Assembly (NCBI GenBank): GCA_027886175.1
Contig: JAJNNQ010000028.1
Coordinates: forward strand, 2,313,001 to 2,377,000
Source: Phylloscopus collybita
Lineage: Eukaryota > Chordata > Aves > Passeriformes > Phylloscopidae
Length of the DNA: 64,000 nucleotides
Direction of reading: 5' to 3'
Made by a program: the position numbers and the translations under genes. Of this stretch, positions 24,901-36,400 are shown piece after piece (position 1 is the first letter of the stretch; every line of letters begins with the position of its first letter). The notes beneath the pieces are model-generated. The model had not been told where the DNA came from. It made no database searches and saw only the letters and a program-made list of their open reading frames with translations.

Positions 24901-27900
24901 AAAAACAACAAATAAACCAAAACCAAAAGAAACACACAAAAAAACCCAAAACAAAAAAACCACCCCAAAATATATAAAAAAACCCAAAAAAACCACAAAA
25001 AAACCCCACAGAAAAAAAAATTTAAAAAAAACCAAAAAAAACCAACAAAAAACCAAAACCAAAAGAAACACACAAAAAAACCCAAAAACAAAAAAACCAC
25101 CCTAAAATATATATATATATTAAAAAAAACCAAAAAAACCCCAAAAAAACCCACCAAAAAACCCCACAGAAAAAAAAAAAATTAAAAAAAAACCAAAAAA
25201 ACCCCCCAAAAAAACCAACAAAAAACCAAACCCAAAAGAAACACACAAAAAAAGCAAAAACAAAAAAACCCCACCCCAAAATATTAAAAAAAAAACCCAA
25301 AAAAAAACCACAAAAAACCCCACAGAAAAAAAAAATTTAAAAAAACCCAAAAAACCAACAAAAACCCAAAACCAAAAGAAACAAACAAAAAAACCCCAAA
25401 AACAAAAAAAACACCCTAAAATATATATATATAAAAAAAAAAACAAAAAAAACACCAAAAAAACCCACCAAAAAACCCCACAGAAAAAAAAAAAATTAAA
25501 AAAACACCCCAAAAAAACCCAAAAAAACCAACAAAAAACCAAAACCAAAAGAAACACATAAAAAAAGCAGAAACAAAAAAACCCACCCCAAAATATATAT
25601 AAAAAAAAAAAAACACAAAAAAAACCCCACAAAAAACCCCACAGAAAAAAAAATTAAAAAAAAAAACCCCAAAAAAACCCAAAAAAACCAACAAATAAAC
25701 CAAAACCAAAAGAAACACACAAAAAAAAAGCAAAAACAAAAAAACCACCCCAAAATATAAAAACAAACAAAAAACCCCAAAAACAAAACAAACAAACAAA
25801 CAAACAAAAAAAACCACCAAAAAAACCCACAGAAAAAAAAAAATTAAAAAAAAAACCAAAAAAAACCCCAAAAAACCACAATAAAACAAAAAAAAAAAAA
25901 AAAATCAACCCCCCCCAGGAATTTTTTATTTTTTACCTCGGCCGGCTCCTCCGACCCCTCGGCCCTTCTGCTGCTTCTGCTGCTGCATCCCCCCGCGGCC
26001 CCGGCCCTTGGAGACCACCTCCTCCTTCACCATGTCGATGATCTCGTCGGGGATGCGCAGGTACTTGATGGTGCTGCCGCGGATGTAGCACTCGGGCATC
26101 CGCCAGAACTTGTCCCCGTCCTGCGGGGGGAACAACGCCTGAGGCACCAGCAGAGCCCGGCTGCTGCTGTGGGGTGGCTTTGGGGGCCTTTGGGGGCACT
26201 TTTGGGGCCTTTGGGGTCACTTTTTGGGCTTTTTGGGGTCACTTTTGGGGCCTTTGGGGGCACTTTTAGGGGTTTTGGGGTCACTTTTAGGGCTTTTGGG
26301 TCATTTTTAGGGCTTTTTGGGCTCAGTTTTAGGACTTTTTAGGGTCACTTTTAGGGCTTTCTGGGGTCACTTTTAGGGCTTTTTTGGGTCACTTTTGGGG
26401 CCTTTGGGGTCACTTTGAGGGCCTTTGGGGTCACTTTGAGGGCCTTTGGGGTCACTTTTAGGGATTTTTCGGTCACTTTTAGGGCTTTTTTGAGTCACTT
26501 TGAGGGCTTTTTGGGCTCACTTTTAAGGCTCTTTAGGGTCACTTTTAGGGCTTTTTGGAGTCACTTTTTGGGTCACTTTTAGGGCTTTTTGGAGTCACTT
26601 TTTGGGTCACTTTTAGGGCTTCTGGAGTCACTTTTTGGGTCACTTTTAGGGCTTTTTGGGGTCACTTTTAGGGCTTTTTGGAGTCACTTTTTGGGTCACT
26701 TTTAGGGCTTTTGGAGTCACTTTTAGGGCTTTTGGAGTCACTTTTTGGGTCACTTTTAGGGTTTTTGGGGTCACTTTTAGGGCTTTTGGGTCACTTTTAT
26801 GGCTTTTTGGAGTCACTTTTTGGGTCACTTTTAGGGCTTCTGGGGTCACTTTTATGGCTTTTTGGAGTCACTTTTTGGGTCACTTTTAGGGCTTTTTAGG
26901 ATCACTTTTAGGGCTTTTTTGGGTCACTTTTAGGGCCTTTGGGGTCACTTTTAGGGGTTTTGGGGTCACTTTGAGGGGTTTTGGGGTCGCTTTTGGGGCC
27001 TTTGGGGTCACTTTTAGGGCCTTTGGGGTCGCTTTTGGGGCCTTTGGGGTCACTTTTAGGGGTTTTGGGGTCACTTTTGGGGCCTTTTGGGGTGACTTTT
27101 AGAGCTTTTTTGGGTCACTTTTAGGGATTTTGGGGTCATTTTTAGGGCTTTTTGGGTCACTTTTAAGGCTTTTTGGGTCACTTTTAGGGCTTTTGGGGTC
27201 ACTTGTAGGGCCTTTGGGGTCACTTTTAGGGCCTTTTGGGTCATTTTTAGGGCTTCTGGGGTCACTTTTAGGGCTTTTTGGGGTCACTTTTTGGGTCACT
27301 TTTAGGGCTTCTGGGCTCACTTTTAGGGCTTTTGGAGTCACTTTTAGGGTTTTTTCGGTCACTTTTAGGGCCTTTGGGGTCACTTTTAGGGCTTTTGGAG
27401 TCACTTTTATGGCTTTTTGGAGTCACTTTTTGGGTCACTTTTAGGGCTTTTTTGGGTCACTTTTAGGGCTTTTTTTGGGTCACTTTTACGGCTTTTTTGG
27501 GTCACTTTTAGGGCTTTTTGGAGTCACTTTTTGGGTCACTTTTAGGGCTTTTTGGAGTCACTTTTTGGGTCACTTTTAGGGCTTCTGGAGTCACTTTTTG
27601 GGTCACTTTTAGGGCTTTTGGAATCACTTTTAAGGCTTTTTGGAGTCACTTTTTGGGTCACTTTTAGGGCTTCTGGGGTCACTTTTATGGCTTTTTGGAG
27701 TCACTTTTTGGGTCACTTTTAGGGCTTTTTAGGATCACTTTTAGGGCTTTTTTGGGTCACTTTTAGGGCTTTTTGGGGGTCACTTTTAGGGGTTTTGGGG
27801 TCACTTTTAGGGGTTTTGGGGTCACTTTTAGGGCTTTTTTGGGTCACTTTTAGGGCTTTTTGGGGGTCACTTTTAGGGCCTTTGGGGTCACTTTTAGGGG

Positions 27901-30900
27901 TTTTTGGGTCACTTTTACGGCTTTTTGGGGTGACTTTTAGAGCTTTTTTGGGTCACTTTTAGGGCTTTTGGGGTCACTTTTAGGGCTTTTGGAGTCACTT
28001 TTAGGGCTTTTGGAGTCACTTTTTGGGTCACTTTTAGGGCTTTTTGGAGTCACTTTTTGGGTCACTTTTAGGGCTTCTGGAGTCACTTTTTGGGTCACTT
28101 TTAGGGCTTTTGGAATCACTTTTAAGGCTTTTTGGAGTCACTTTTTGGGTCACTTTTAGGGCTTTTTGGGGTCACTTTCAGGGCTTTTGGGTCACTTTTA
28201 TGGCTTTTTGGAGTCACTTTTTGGGTCACTTTTAGGGCTTTTTGGGGTCACTTTTAGGGCTTTTTGGAGTCACTTTTTGGGTCACTTTTAGGGCTTTTGG
28301 AGTCACTTTTAGGGCTTTTGGAGTCACTTTTTGGGTCACTTTTAGGGTTTTTGGGGTCACTTTTAGGGCTTTTGGGTCACTTTTATGGCTTTTTGGAGTC
28401 ACTTTTTGGGTCACTTTTAGGGCTTCTGGGGTCACTTTTATGGCTTTTTGGAGTCACTTTTTGGGTCACTTTTAGGGCTTTTTAGGATCACTTTTAGGGC
28501 TTTTTTGGGTCACTTTTAGGGCTTTTTGGGGGTCACTTTTAGGGGTTTTGGGGTCACTTTTAGGGGTTTTGGGGTCACTTTTAGGGCTTTTTTGGGTCAC
28601 TTTTAGGGCTTTTTGGGGGTCACTTTTAGGGCCTTTGGGGTCACTTTTAGGGGTTTTTGGGTCACTTTTACGGCTTTTTGGGGTGACTTTTAGAGCTTTT
28701 TTGGGTCACTTTTAGGGCTTTTGGAGTCACTTTTAGGGCTTTTGGAGTCACTTTTGTGTCACTTTTAGGGCTTTTGGGGTCACTTTTAGGGCTTTTTTGG
28801 GTCACTTTTAGGGCTTTTTGGAGTCACTTTTTGGGTCACTTTTAGGGTTTTTTGGGGTCACTTTTAGGGCTTTTTGGGGTCACTTTTAGGGCTTTTGGGG
28901 TCACTTTTTGGGTAACTTTTAGGGCTTTTTTGGGGTCACTTTTAGGGATTTTTTGAGTCACTTTTTGGGTCACTTTTAGGGCTTTTTGGGTCACATTTAG
29001 GGCTTTTTGGGTCACTTTTACGGCTTTCTGGAGTCACTTTTATGGCTTTTTGGAGTAACTTTTTGGGTCACTTTTAGGGCTTTTGGGGGTCACTTTTTGG
29101 GCTTTTTGGAGTCAATTTCAGGGCTTTTTGGAGTCACTTTTTGGGTCACTTTTAGGGCTTCTGGGCTCACTTTTAGGGCTTTTGGAGTCACTTTTAGGGC
29201 TTTTTGGGGGTCACTTTTAGGGCTTTTGGGGTCACTTTCAGGGCTTTTTGGGGTCACTTTTAGGGCTTTTTGGGGGTCACTTTTAGGGCTTTTTGGGGTC
29301 ACTTTTAGGGTTTTTGGGGTCACTTTTACGGCTTTTTGGGCTCACTTTTAGGGCTTTTTGGGTCCCTTTTTTTTTTGAGGGTTTTCTGGAGAGGGCGAGA
29401 GCTCCAGCAGTCCGTGCTGGGAGCGTTCTCTGTAAGCAGCTGGCAAAAAGGGGAGGGGGTTTAACTCCCCCCCAAAACACCACGAACGACTGCAGCCTCA
29501 ATTTGCTCCCCAGCTCCCTCAAACGCTGGCAGAAAAAAAAGGTTCAGAAAAAGAAGAGGGTGAGGAAACAAAGCCCTGCTTCCCTTCCTGCACCAGGAGG
29601 GAATCGAAAGCGGGGCCAGAGAGTTAAAATTAAAATGGTGGTGAATGAACTGAATCTGGTAAAAATAAAAAAAATAAAATAAAAATAAAAATAAAAATAA
29701 AGTGCAGCTGCGGCTGGGATTCTTCTCCAGCTGGGAGTCACCCTTCACTCCTCTGGGGTGTGGAGGGAGCAGCGAGGCAGCTCTGGAGCCAGCTGGCTGC
29801 GGGATGTGAGCCTGCAGAGCAGCTGAGGGAAAAAAAGGAGCTCACAGTCTATAGATTTATTTAAAAAAAAAAATTAATAATAATAATGATAATAATTAAA
29901 AAAAAAATCTTCAGGTGTTCTGTTTTGGAGCAACCACCTCCCTGCCTTGCTTTTCAGGGTTTTTCTGGGATACCTCGTGGGGAATAAGAACAACCTCCCC
30001 CAGCAGAGCTGAACAACAACAACTCCCTGGCCATGATGTAAGCGGGAGGAGGGAGCGGGAGCCGCCTGCTCCCCGTGGCTCCAGCCCAGCTCCATCCTCC
30101 TGCAGAGCCTTTCCCGGTGTCCCAGGAGAGGAGGTGAAACCAGCACGCCCCGGAGGATGCAGCAGCCTCTTCCAAAACCCCCCACACACACACCCCATGT
30201 GGGGAGTTATTTGGGGCAGGTTCTGCCTGCACGGGCAAGCCCAGGACGAGGAGGAGGAGGAGGAGGAGGAGGAGGCAAGAGGAGCAACAATTCCCTTCCA
30301 AGAGACACCAGCCCAGCCCTGCCTTGGATGCGCCTGGCTGCTCCTTGGCGCGGGATGCAGGAAGGGATGGGGCTCTGTGGTTTCCTCGTTCCGGGCCTCC
30401 CCCAGTAAACAGGCGGCTCCCGGCTCGTTGTCCCGTGCCATCTAGTGGCCAGTGTCACCAGTGCCACCAGTGCCACCCTCAGCAGGGATTTTGGGGGGGG
30501 GTTTGGAAGCCGCTCTGCCCTGCGCCAGGTCACGGATGGAATGGTGGAGTCACGGAATGGTTTGGGTTGGGAAGGGAGCAAGGGATGGTGCAACCCATCC
30601 ACGCCTTCCACTGTTCTCAGGTTGCTCCGAGCCCTGGAGCTCAGCCTGGCCTGGTTTCTCTGGAGCTTTGCTTTTTTTTGGGCGCTTCCAGGGATCCAGG
30701 GCTTCTCTGGGAATTTCCTCCCAAAGGCGCCCCGCCTCCACAGGGAGGGATTCCTTCCCAAAATCCCACCTCTCTGTCGGTTTGAAGCCGTTCCCTGTGC
30801 CCTGTCGCTCCCTCCCTTGTCCAGAGTTTCTCTCCGTGTCTTTGTCGGCCCCTTCAGGCACTGGAAGGTCACACTCACTCAGGTGACCCCAAAGCTTCTC

Positions 30901-32830
30901 CTCTCCAGGCTGAACAATCCCAAATCTCCCGGCCTCTTCCCACAGGAGAGTTGCTCCATCCCTCTGATCACCTTGGACTCGCTCCAGCATCCCCAGGTCC
31001 TGCTGGGTGATCCCTCCAGATCACCCAGAGGGAATAAAACCTGAGCTGCTGCTCTTGCCAGGCAGAGCACGGGGCCTTTGGAAGCAAATTTCCAAGGAGA
31101 AAGGAACCATCAACACCACTCCAAACTCCTTGTCGTGGAGACAACGGGAGCTGGGGGGTTTGCAGGGAGATTTTTGGAAGAGCAAGGATCCCTGCCAGCC
31201 TCTCCCGTGGAGCTCTGGCATTCCAGGGCTGGGAAAGCACCACAGCAGCTGGATTTCCATCCCTCTGTGCTTCCCACAGGGACAAGACCAGACATTTCTG
31301 ATGGAGGTCAAAGCCCAAAACACAGATCCCGATCTCCTGGAGCAACTTTGGCCAAGGGCAAAGGTCCCAAACAGCCTCAGTGCACGAACTCAGCTGGGTT
31401 TGGAGGGAGACGGGCAGGGAATAAAAGCGATTGTGGTGTCTGAGGCTGCTTTTTGGGAACCCTGGAACAGCATCACAGCAGATGGAGCCCCCAGCTCCTC
31501 GCCCAGGGCGGGACGAGGGACACCTTGTGAGGTGCAGAAAGTCTCCTGCACACATCCACAAGGCTGCTCCTTGGTTATGGACGTCACCAACTAATTATAC
31601 GGACGTTATTAACAGTTACATTAAATCTGCATTTCAGGCAGAAGCCACGCTTCCACCGGGGTGACGTGAACCACAGCAGAGCCAGGGAACCTCTGGGGAC
31701 AGGGTCACCCTGGGGTGACAGAGGGAGCCTGACCCCTGCCTGGTCCTGGGTGCTCCCTGAGGACATGCGTGGTGACCACTGCCCGGTGCTGTGGACACTG
31801 CCGTGGGTGCCCGGTGCTGGGTGTTCCTCGTGGGTGCCCGGTGCTCCCCGTGGGTGACCCCTGCCCGGTGCCCGGTGCCCCTGTGGGTGAGTGACCCCTG
31901 CCCGGTGCCCGGTGCCCCTGTGGGTGACCACTGCCCGGTGCTGTGGACACTGCCGTGGGTGTCCGGTGCCCTCCGTGGGTGAGTGACCCCTGCCCAGTGC
32001 CCGGTGCCCCCCCATGGGTGACCCCTGCCTGGTCCTGGGAGCTCCCTGAGGACACAACATGTGGTGACCACTGCCCGGTGCTGTGGACACTGCTGTGGGT
32101 GGCCGGTGCCCCCCGTAGGTGACCCCTGCCTGGTGTCCGGTGCTCCCCATGGGTGACCCCTGCCCGGTGCCCGGTGCCCCCGTGGGTGACCACTGCCCGG
32201 TGCTGTGGACACTGCCGTGGGTGCCCGGTGCTTGGTGCCCCCCGTGGGTGAGTGACCCCTGCCCGGTGCCCGGTGTCCCCATGGGTGACCCCTGCCCGAT
32301 ACCCCCGTGGGTGACCCCTGCCCGGTGCCCGGTGCTCCGGCCTTACCCGTGACGTGCAGATGACCTCCCGCAGGTTGATGTTCATCCAGTTGTCGCAGCT
32401 GACCAGGTGCCCGTTGTACGTCTCCCCGTTCTTCAGCTCCACCAGCTGAAGCCAGAGAACGGCAGTCACGGCGAGCCGGCCCAGCGCCGGTGGTACCGGG
32501 AGGTGCCCGGTGTCACCCGCACGGCACCGGGGAGCGGGGCTAGCTGGGCCCGCGCGGTCGGTACTCACCATGGGGTGGTTCTGCGCCGTCTTCAGCAAGG
32601 ACAGGGGCAGCTGCGGGGGGAAGAGAGGAGAAAGGCCTCAGGCACCGACCGACAACGGGACACCGGCCGGGACACTGAGCCGAGCACCGAGCGGGGCACC
32701 GGGCACGCCATCTCTGGCGGGAGGGGAAGAGATGAGCTAGGCCCTCCCTTCCGCTCCATCCCTCTCCCTATCCCCGTTCCCCGGCCCCGTTCCCCGGCCC
32801 CGTTCCCCGGCCCCGTTCCCCGCTCACCAT
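21921..32830 (-). CDS. LSM4: LSM4, U6 snRNA-associated Sm-like protein
   Basis: Subunit of the Lsm2-8 ring (nuclear, U6 snRNA 3' end) and Lsm1-7 ring (cytoplasmic decapping and P-bodies). Five minus-strand coding exons join in phase: 32828-32830 (ATG only, followed directly by GTGAGC), 32569-32610, 32347-32445, 25937-26120 and 21921-22009 (stop at 21921-21923). The product is 138 residues; human is 139. The Sm fold runs from about residue 2 to 80, with Sm1 covering [17 protein letters not shown] and Sm2 covering [10 protein letters not shown] (61-70). The RG-rich tail includes GRGRGG, then [16 protein letters not shown] and the lysine-rich C-terminus. The last exon lies about 3.9 kb downstream of exon 4, behind a large A-rich satellite, and could easily be missed. 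Introns 3 and 4 carry most of the locus length as tandem repeats. It shares a promoter region with PGPEP1. Confidence 0.97.
22081..22885. repeat. ~402-bp tandem duplication in LSM4 intron 4
   Basis: Two near-identical copies, about 22081-22480 and 22483-22885. Shared landmarks include GATTTTTGGGTCTC, GGCTTTATTTAGGAGGTGTG, GATTAATGTTAAATCTCGTG and ATTTGGATTTGGGAGGTTGC. Differences are small indels, so the duplication is fairly recent. Confidence 0.9.
22983..23170. repeat. AT-rich tract in LSM4 intron 4
   Basis: Nearly pure A/T with TATATA and AATATA runs. It sits between the 402-bp duplication and the A-rich satellite. Confidence 0.9.
23580..25900. repeat. ~158-bp A-rich satellite with higher-order structure, LSM4 intron 4
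   Basis: About 14 monomers of roughly 155-160 bp, each marked by CCCCACAG plus an A-run, CCAAAACCAAAAGAAACA, and CCACCCCAAAATATAT. Monomer variants recur about 623 bp apart: the block at 24399-24677 is almost identical to 25022-25300, so groups of four monomers were copied together. On the LSM4 sense strand the array is T-rich with runs of two to six G. All long frames in it are low-complexity artefacts. Confidence 0.93.
26160..29375. repeat. ~3.2-kb TTAGGG-bearing minisatellite, LSM4 intron 3
   Basis: Roughly 130 units of about 23-27 bp with consensus GGGTCACTTTTAGGGCTTTT, plus inserted half-units GGAGTCACTTTTT. Block 26646-26899 recurs at 28232-28485, an offset of 1586 bp, which shows kilobase-scale duplication within the array. 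Most units carry one TTTTAGGG. Confidence 0.95.
29376..30540. other. Unique part of LSM4 intron 3
   Basis: Mixed unique sequence with an AAAATAA tract (29660-29700), an AAT/ATAATAA microsatellite (29860-29905) and a (GGA)n run (30247-30275). No exon or recognisable element was found. Confidence 0.5.
30540..31010 (-). mobile_element. CR1 LINE 3' fragment
   Basis: Reads CACGGAATGGTTTGGGTTGG at the left, then CTTCCACTGTTCTCAGGTTG, TCTCCTCTCCAGGCTGAACA and CTCTGATCACCTTGGACTCG. These are characteristic of the CR1 3' region seen in reverse, so the element's 3' end is on the left. It is diverged, with no ORF. Its middle part matches the repeat unit at 48.35-50.56 kb. Confidence 0.85.
31680..32345. 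repeat. GC-rich minisatellite, LSM4 intron 3
   Basis: Units mix GGGTGACCCCTGCCCGGTGC, CCGGTGCTGTGGACACTGCC and GTGGGTGAGTGACC in varying order, ending directly at the exon 3 donor (32341-32346). Confidence 0.9.
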
Positions 32831-33462
32831 CGTGCCGGACCCGGGAGCCGCCGCCGCGCCGGGCGCTGCCGCTCAAACCGCCCCCGGCTCCGCGCCGAGC
32901 CAATCAGATCGCGGCGCCGTCCCGCCGCAGCCAATCAGAGCGCGGCGCGGTCTCGCCGTAGCCAATCAGAGCGCGGATCACGGCCCGGCCGCGCCGCGCC
33001 GCTCGGTCCGCGCCTTTGCGGCGGCACCGCCCGGGACGGGACGCGCCGGGACGGGACGGGACGCGCTCCGCACCTCCCGGTACCGCCGCCCCGCTTCGTG
33101 CTCCCCCACAACCGTGCAGGGAACCCCCCGGGAGGCTCAGGGTGAGCGTTTTATTCGCCCAACCCCCCCCCCTCCCCTCCCCAAACCCGCGCTAAGGCAG
33201 GCGAGCGGGGGGGCCCCTGGGGCTGCGCGGCGCACGGATGCTCCCGGTGCTGGATAACGGGTGAAGGGCTCCAGGCCGTCCCGCTGCGGGACTTCCGCCG
33301 CGGCGGCGGAAGCGGCGGGTCCGGGGCTGCGCGGGGCGGGGCGGGGCGGGGCGGGCGGGGCGGGGCCGCGCTCAGTGCGGGGCGGCGGCGGCGGCGGCGG
33401 CGGGACGGGACGGACGGGACGGGACGGGACGGACGGGACGGGACGGACGGGACGGAGCCGCG
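32831..33462. promoter_or_regulatory. LSM4/PGPEP1 divergent CpG-island promoter
   Basis: A 632-bp head-to-head intergenic region, strongly CpG-rich. It holds the triple CCAAT array, a run of GGGGCGGGGC Sp1-type boxes (33333-33366) and a GGGACGGGAC repeat just before the PGPEP1 ATG. No TATA box is evident. A minus-strand AATAAA at about 33151-33156 has no recognisable gene attached. Confidence 0.65.
32900..32969 (+). promoter_or_regulatory. Three CCAAT boxes at exact 31-bp spacing (NF-Y type)
   Basis: CCAATCAG occurs at 32900-32907, 32931-32938 and 32962-32969, each inside GCCAATCAGA-type context. The array lies 70-140 bp upstream of the LSM4 ATG and about 500 bp upstream of PGPEP1. NF-Y is the established CCAATCA-binding factor, and two or three boxes about 31 bp apart is an arrangement known from NF-Y-driven promoters. 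Confidence 0.75.
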
Positions 33463-36400
33463 ATGGAGAAGCCGCGGCGGGCGGTGGTGGTGACGGGTAC
33501 GGGGCGGTTTTGGGGGAGGAGGACGGGGGGATCCCTTCCCTGCGGGGGCAGTTTGAGGGAGCCCGGAGGTGAGCGGGGGCTTCCAGGGAAGGGTGGGTCT
33601 GGGGGGTCTGGGGGTGTTGCTGGGGGACCCCTGCTCTGCCGGCAGGTGCTTGGTGGGGACAGCAGCTTTGGGGGCCGGCGGTAGGTGTAAGACCCCCTCC
33701 CCGAGGTGATGGGGGGCTCGGAGGGTGTCCTTTATCAGTGATGAGGAATCTGGGGGAGTGGGGTAATTTTGGGGGGGCTTCTTCACCACGGGGCGTAGAG
33801 GGGGGCAGTGGGGGACCCCTTCCCTGGGATGGTGTGGGGGGGATAAGTGGGGGACCCCTTCCCTGGGATGGTGTGGGGGGGATAAGTGGGGGACCCCTTC
33901 CCTGGGATGGTGTGGGGGGGATAAGTGGGGGACCCCTTCCCTGAAGCGAGAGGAGGGGTCTGCTGTCCCGTCAGAGCCCCCCATTCCCGACAGCTCATTC
34001 TGTCCCATCCCTGAAGGAATGGGGTGCAGGGGGCTCTCCCCTGGGGGGGCTGCCCCCTGTCTGGGGGGCGAAGGGCAGAGCCTGGTGGGCTTTGGGTGTC
34101 AGAGCCGGGGGGGCTGCAATGCTGAGGGGCTTCCCCAACCCTTGTCCAGCCAGCGGGAGCTCAGACCCCCCTTTTTCCCCATCCCATCACCCCATCCCAA
34201 AGACCAAAAGAAGGGAACCCAGCCCTGCCAAGGAGCAGGAAAACCAACTCGGGGCACAGCTGAGCACCCCACCCTGAGTGCCAAGGTGTGGGAGCTGCTG
34301 CCCGGAGCAGCCCCGAGGTGAAGAATGAGCGGAGGCAGCCAGGGAGAGGCCCCCGGCGTTGTCAGGCTCTTCCCGGGGTACAAAGGCTGCTCGGGGTGAT
34401 TTGTGGGTGAGGCCGGTCCTGTGACAAATGGGGAACTCGCCGAAAACTATTCAAGGTCTTTTCCCCCCCTCCCCGGGGCAGCTGAAGTCGAGGTTGGTTT
34501 TTGAATAGCAGGGGCAGCGCTGGAGCGGGGAAAAGTGATTTTTTTTTTTTTTTTAATTTTTTTTTTTTTAAATTCCCAGGGAACAGTTGTAGGGGAGCCC
34601 AAGGAGCAGGTGGCAAAAAAAATTCCTGCCTTTCCCAACCCCAAAAATCCAGCGCGGAGCCGGCGGTGACTAAACAGAAAACTTGCGTCAGGGAAACGTT
34701 GTTCTGCTGCTCGCAAGGCTCCTCCACGCTGCTTTCTTTTTTTTTTATCTTTTTTTCTTTTTTAAATTTTTTTTTTTTTTGGTCGTCTCCGAGGGGGAAA
34801 GTCTGCTTTGCAAAATTGCTGAATGCTGTCAGCAATTTTGATAATGTTTGATAATGTCAAAACATTGATAGTGCCAGGCTGAATTCCACCTGGAGCTTTC
34901 CCAGCCCGGTGCTGCCCGAGGAGGATCAGCCTGATCTGTGCAGGTTTTTTTCTTTTTTAGAACTCCTTAAGGGGATAATCCCCTCAGGATCCCCTGGTTT
35001 TACTGCTAAGGAGACTTGGTGGTGGTGGATGTGCCCGTGCTCCGTGGGGTGCTGCCCACAAAGTTCCTTCTGCTCCCAGGAAGGGATAAATCAGCTTTGA
35101 CCCCAGCGGTGTTTGTGCCTCTTTTCTTGGGATTTGGAGCAGAGGGAATCCTTGCCTGGGCACCTGTAGAATTTCCAGCCCTTCCCCTTGGCTGGAGTTG
35201 TTAAAATGTGGGATTTTCGTTTCTTTTTTGTCGGGATTTCTTTAGGAACTCAGCTTAGCAGGTTCGCAGTGTTTGCCTCCGGAGAGTCGGTGTGGGACTC
35301 GCAGGAACAGCTGGGAAGGCATTAATTTGCCTCGTTCCCCCTGTCATAGTTTGTCTCACACCCCTGCAGTTCTGCTGGCAGGGAAAAAAAAAAAAAAAAC
35401 CAAAAAAAAAACCAACACCCCCAGCTTCTTTTTTTTGATTTTTTTTTTTTTAATTTTTTTTCTTTTTCTTTTTCTTTTTCTTTTTCTTTTTCTTTTTCTT
35501 TTTCTTTTTCTTTTTCTTTTTCTTTTTCTTTTTCTTTTTCTTTTTTTTTGGATTTTTTTTTGTTTGTTTTTTTTTGTTGTTGTTGTTTTGTTTTTGGAAT
35601 TTTTTTTGGATTTTTTTGGGGGGATTTTTTTTTTTGGATTTTTTTTTTGATTTTTTTTTTTTTTTTTTTTGGATTTTTTTTTTGGATTTTTTTTTTGGAT
35701 TTTTCTCTTTTTTTTTTTTTTTGATTTGGTGGGAATATCTATTTCCATCAGCTGGCAATGCTGGGTTGAGCCCAACGCCGGGGAAATTCCTCCCTTGCAG
35801 CATCACCTCAGCCTGGCTGGGGAAGGGCAAACCCCAACATTTCCATTAAGGTGTCATCTGATATTTGAGTGGTCCCTTTTCAGAATTTATCCCTCCTAAT
35901 TGCACAGGGGGGGGCTCAGAGGGCAGCGCTGACGTTTTTAAATGAAAGCATATCGACGTTACGCCCAGATAAATTGCCCAACCTTTGTGTGCTTGCTCAG
36001 GGAAAAAAAAAAAAATTAAAAAAAAAAAAAAAGATGTTATGGATTACCAGTTAACTCCAAAGTTATTCATTAGGAATTTAGAGGTGCTAAAGGAAGTGTT
36101 GGTTGGGGTTTTTTTTTTATTTTTTTTATAAAGCCTCGGCGGCCTTTGCTGTGGTGTAGGTGGGGTTGTCAACAGCTCTGTTTATTTCCTGGTGAGGTGT
36201 AATTAATGCTTAACGAAGATCTTGGAGAAGACCTTGAAGGGAGAAGGAACATTTTTTTGAGGCAGGCTTGTTGGAAGCATCTGCTGTGGGCTGAAGCAAT
36301 CAGGAATAGAAAATCCAGTCGTGATTCTAATTCCGTGACATCGGGCGAGTTAGCTGGTGATGGCAAGTTTTTCTAACCTGGGCAGGAAAGGAAAAAGTCT

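Noticed and set aside
23448..25900. Lys/Asn/Pro-rich and Phe/Gly-rich open frames
   Set aside because: Translations of the A-rich satellite on either strand; no start context, domain or codon bias.
23580..29375. Regular spaced repeats resembling a CRISPR array
   Set aside because: The host is clearly vertebrate, the units are contiguous without unique spacers, and no cas genes exist.
26160..29375. True interstitial telomere array
   Set aside because: The TTAGGG hexamers are embedded singly in a ~24-bp unit rather than in tandem, so this is a minisatellite that happens to contain the motif.
33151..34008. 285-residue minus-strand frame between LSM4 and PGPEP1 exon 1, with AATAAA at its end
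   Set aside because: It crosses PGPEP1 exon 1 and a 39-bp repeat, has no recognisable domain, and arises from CpG-island composition.
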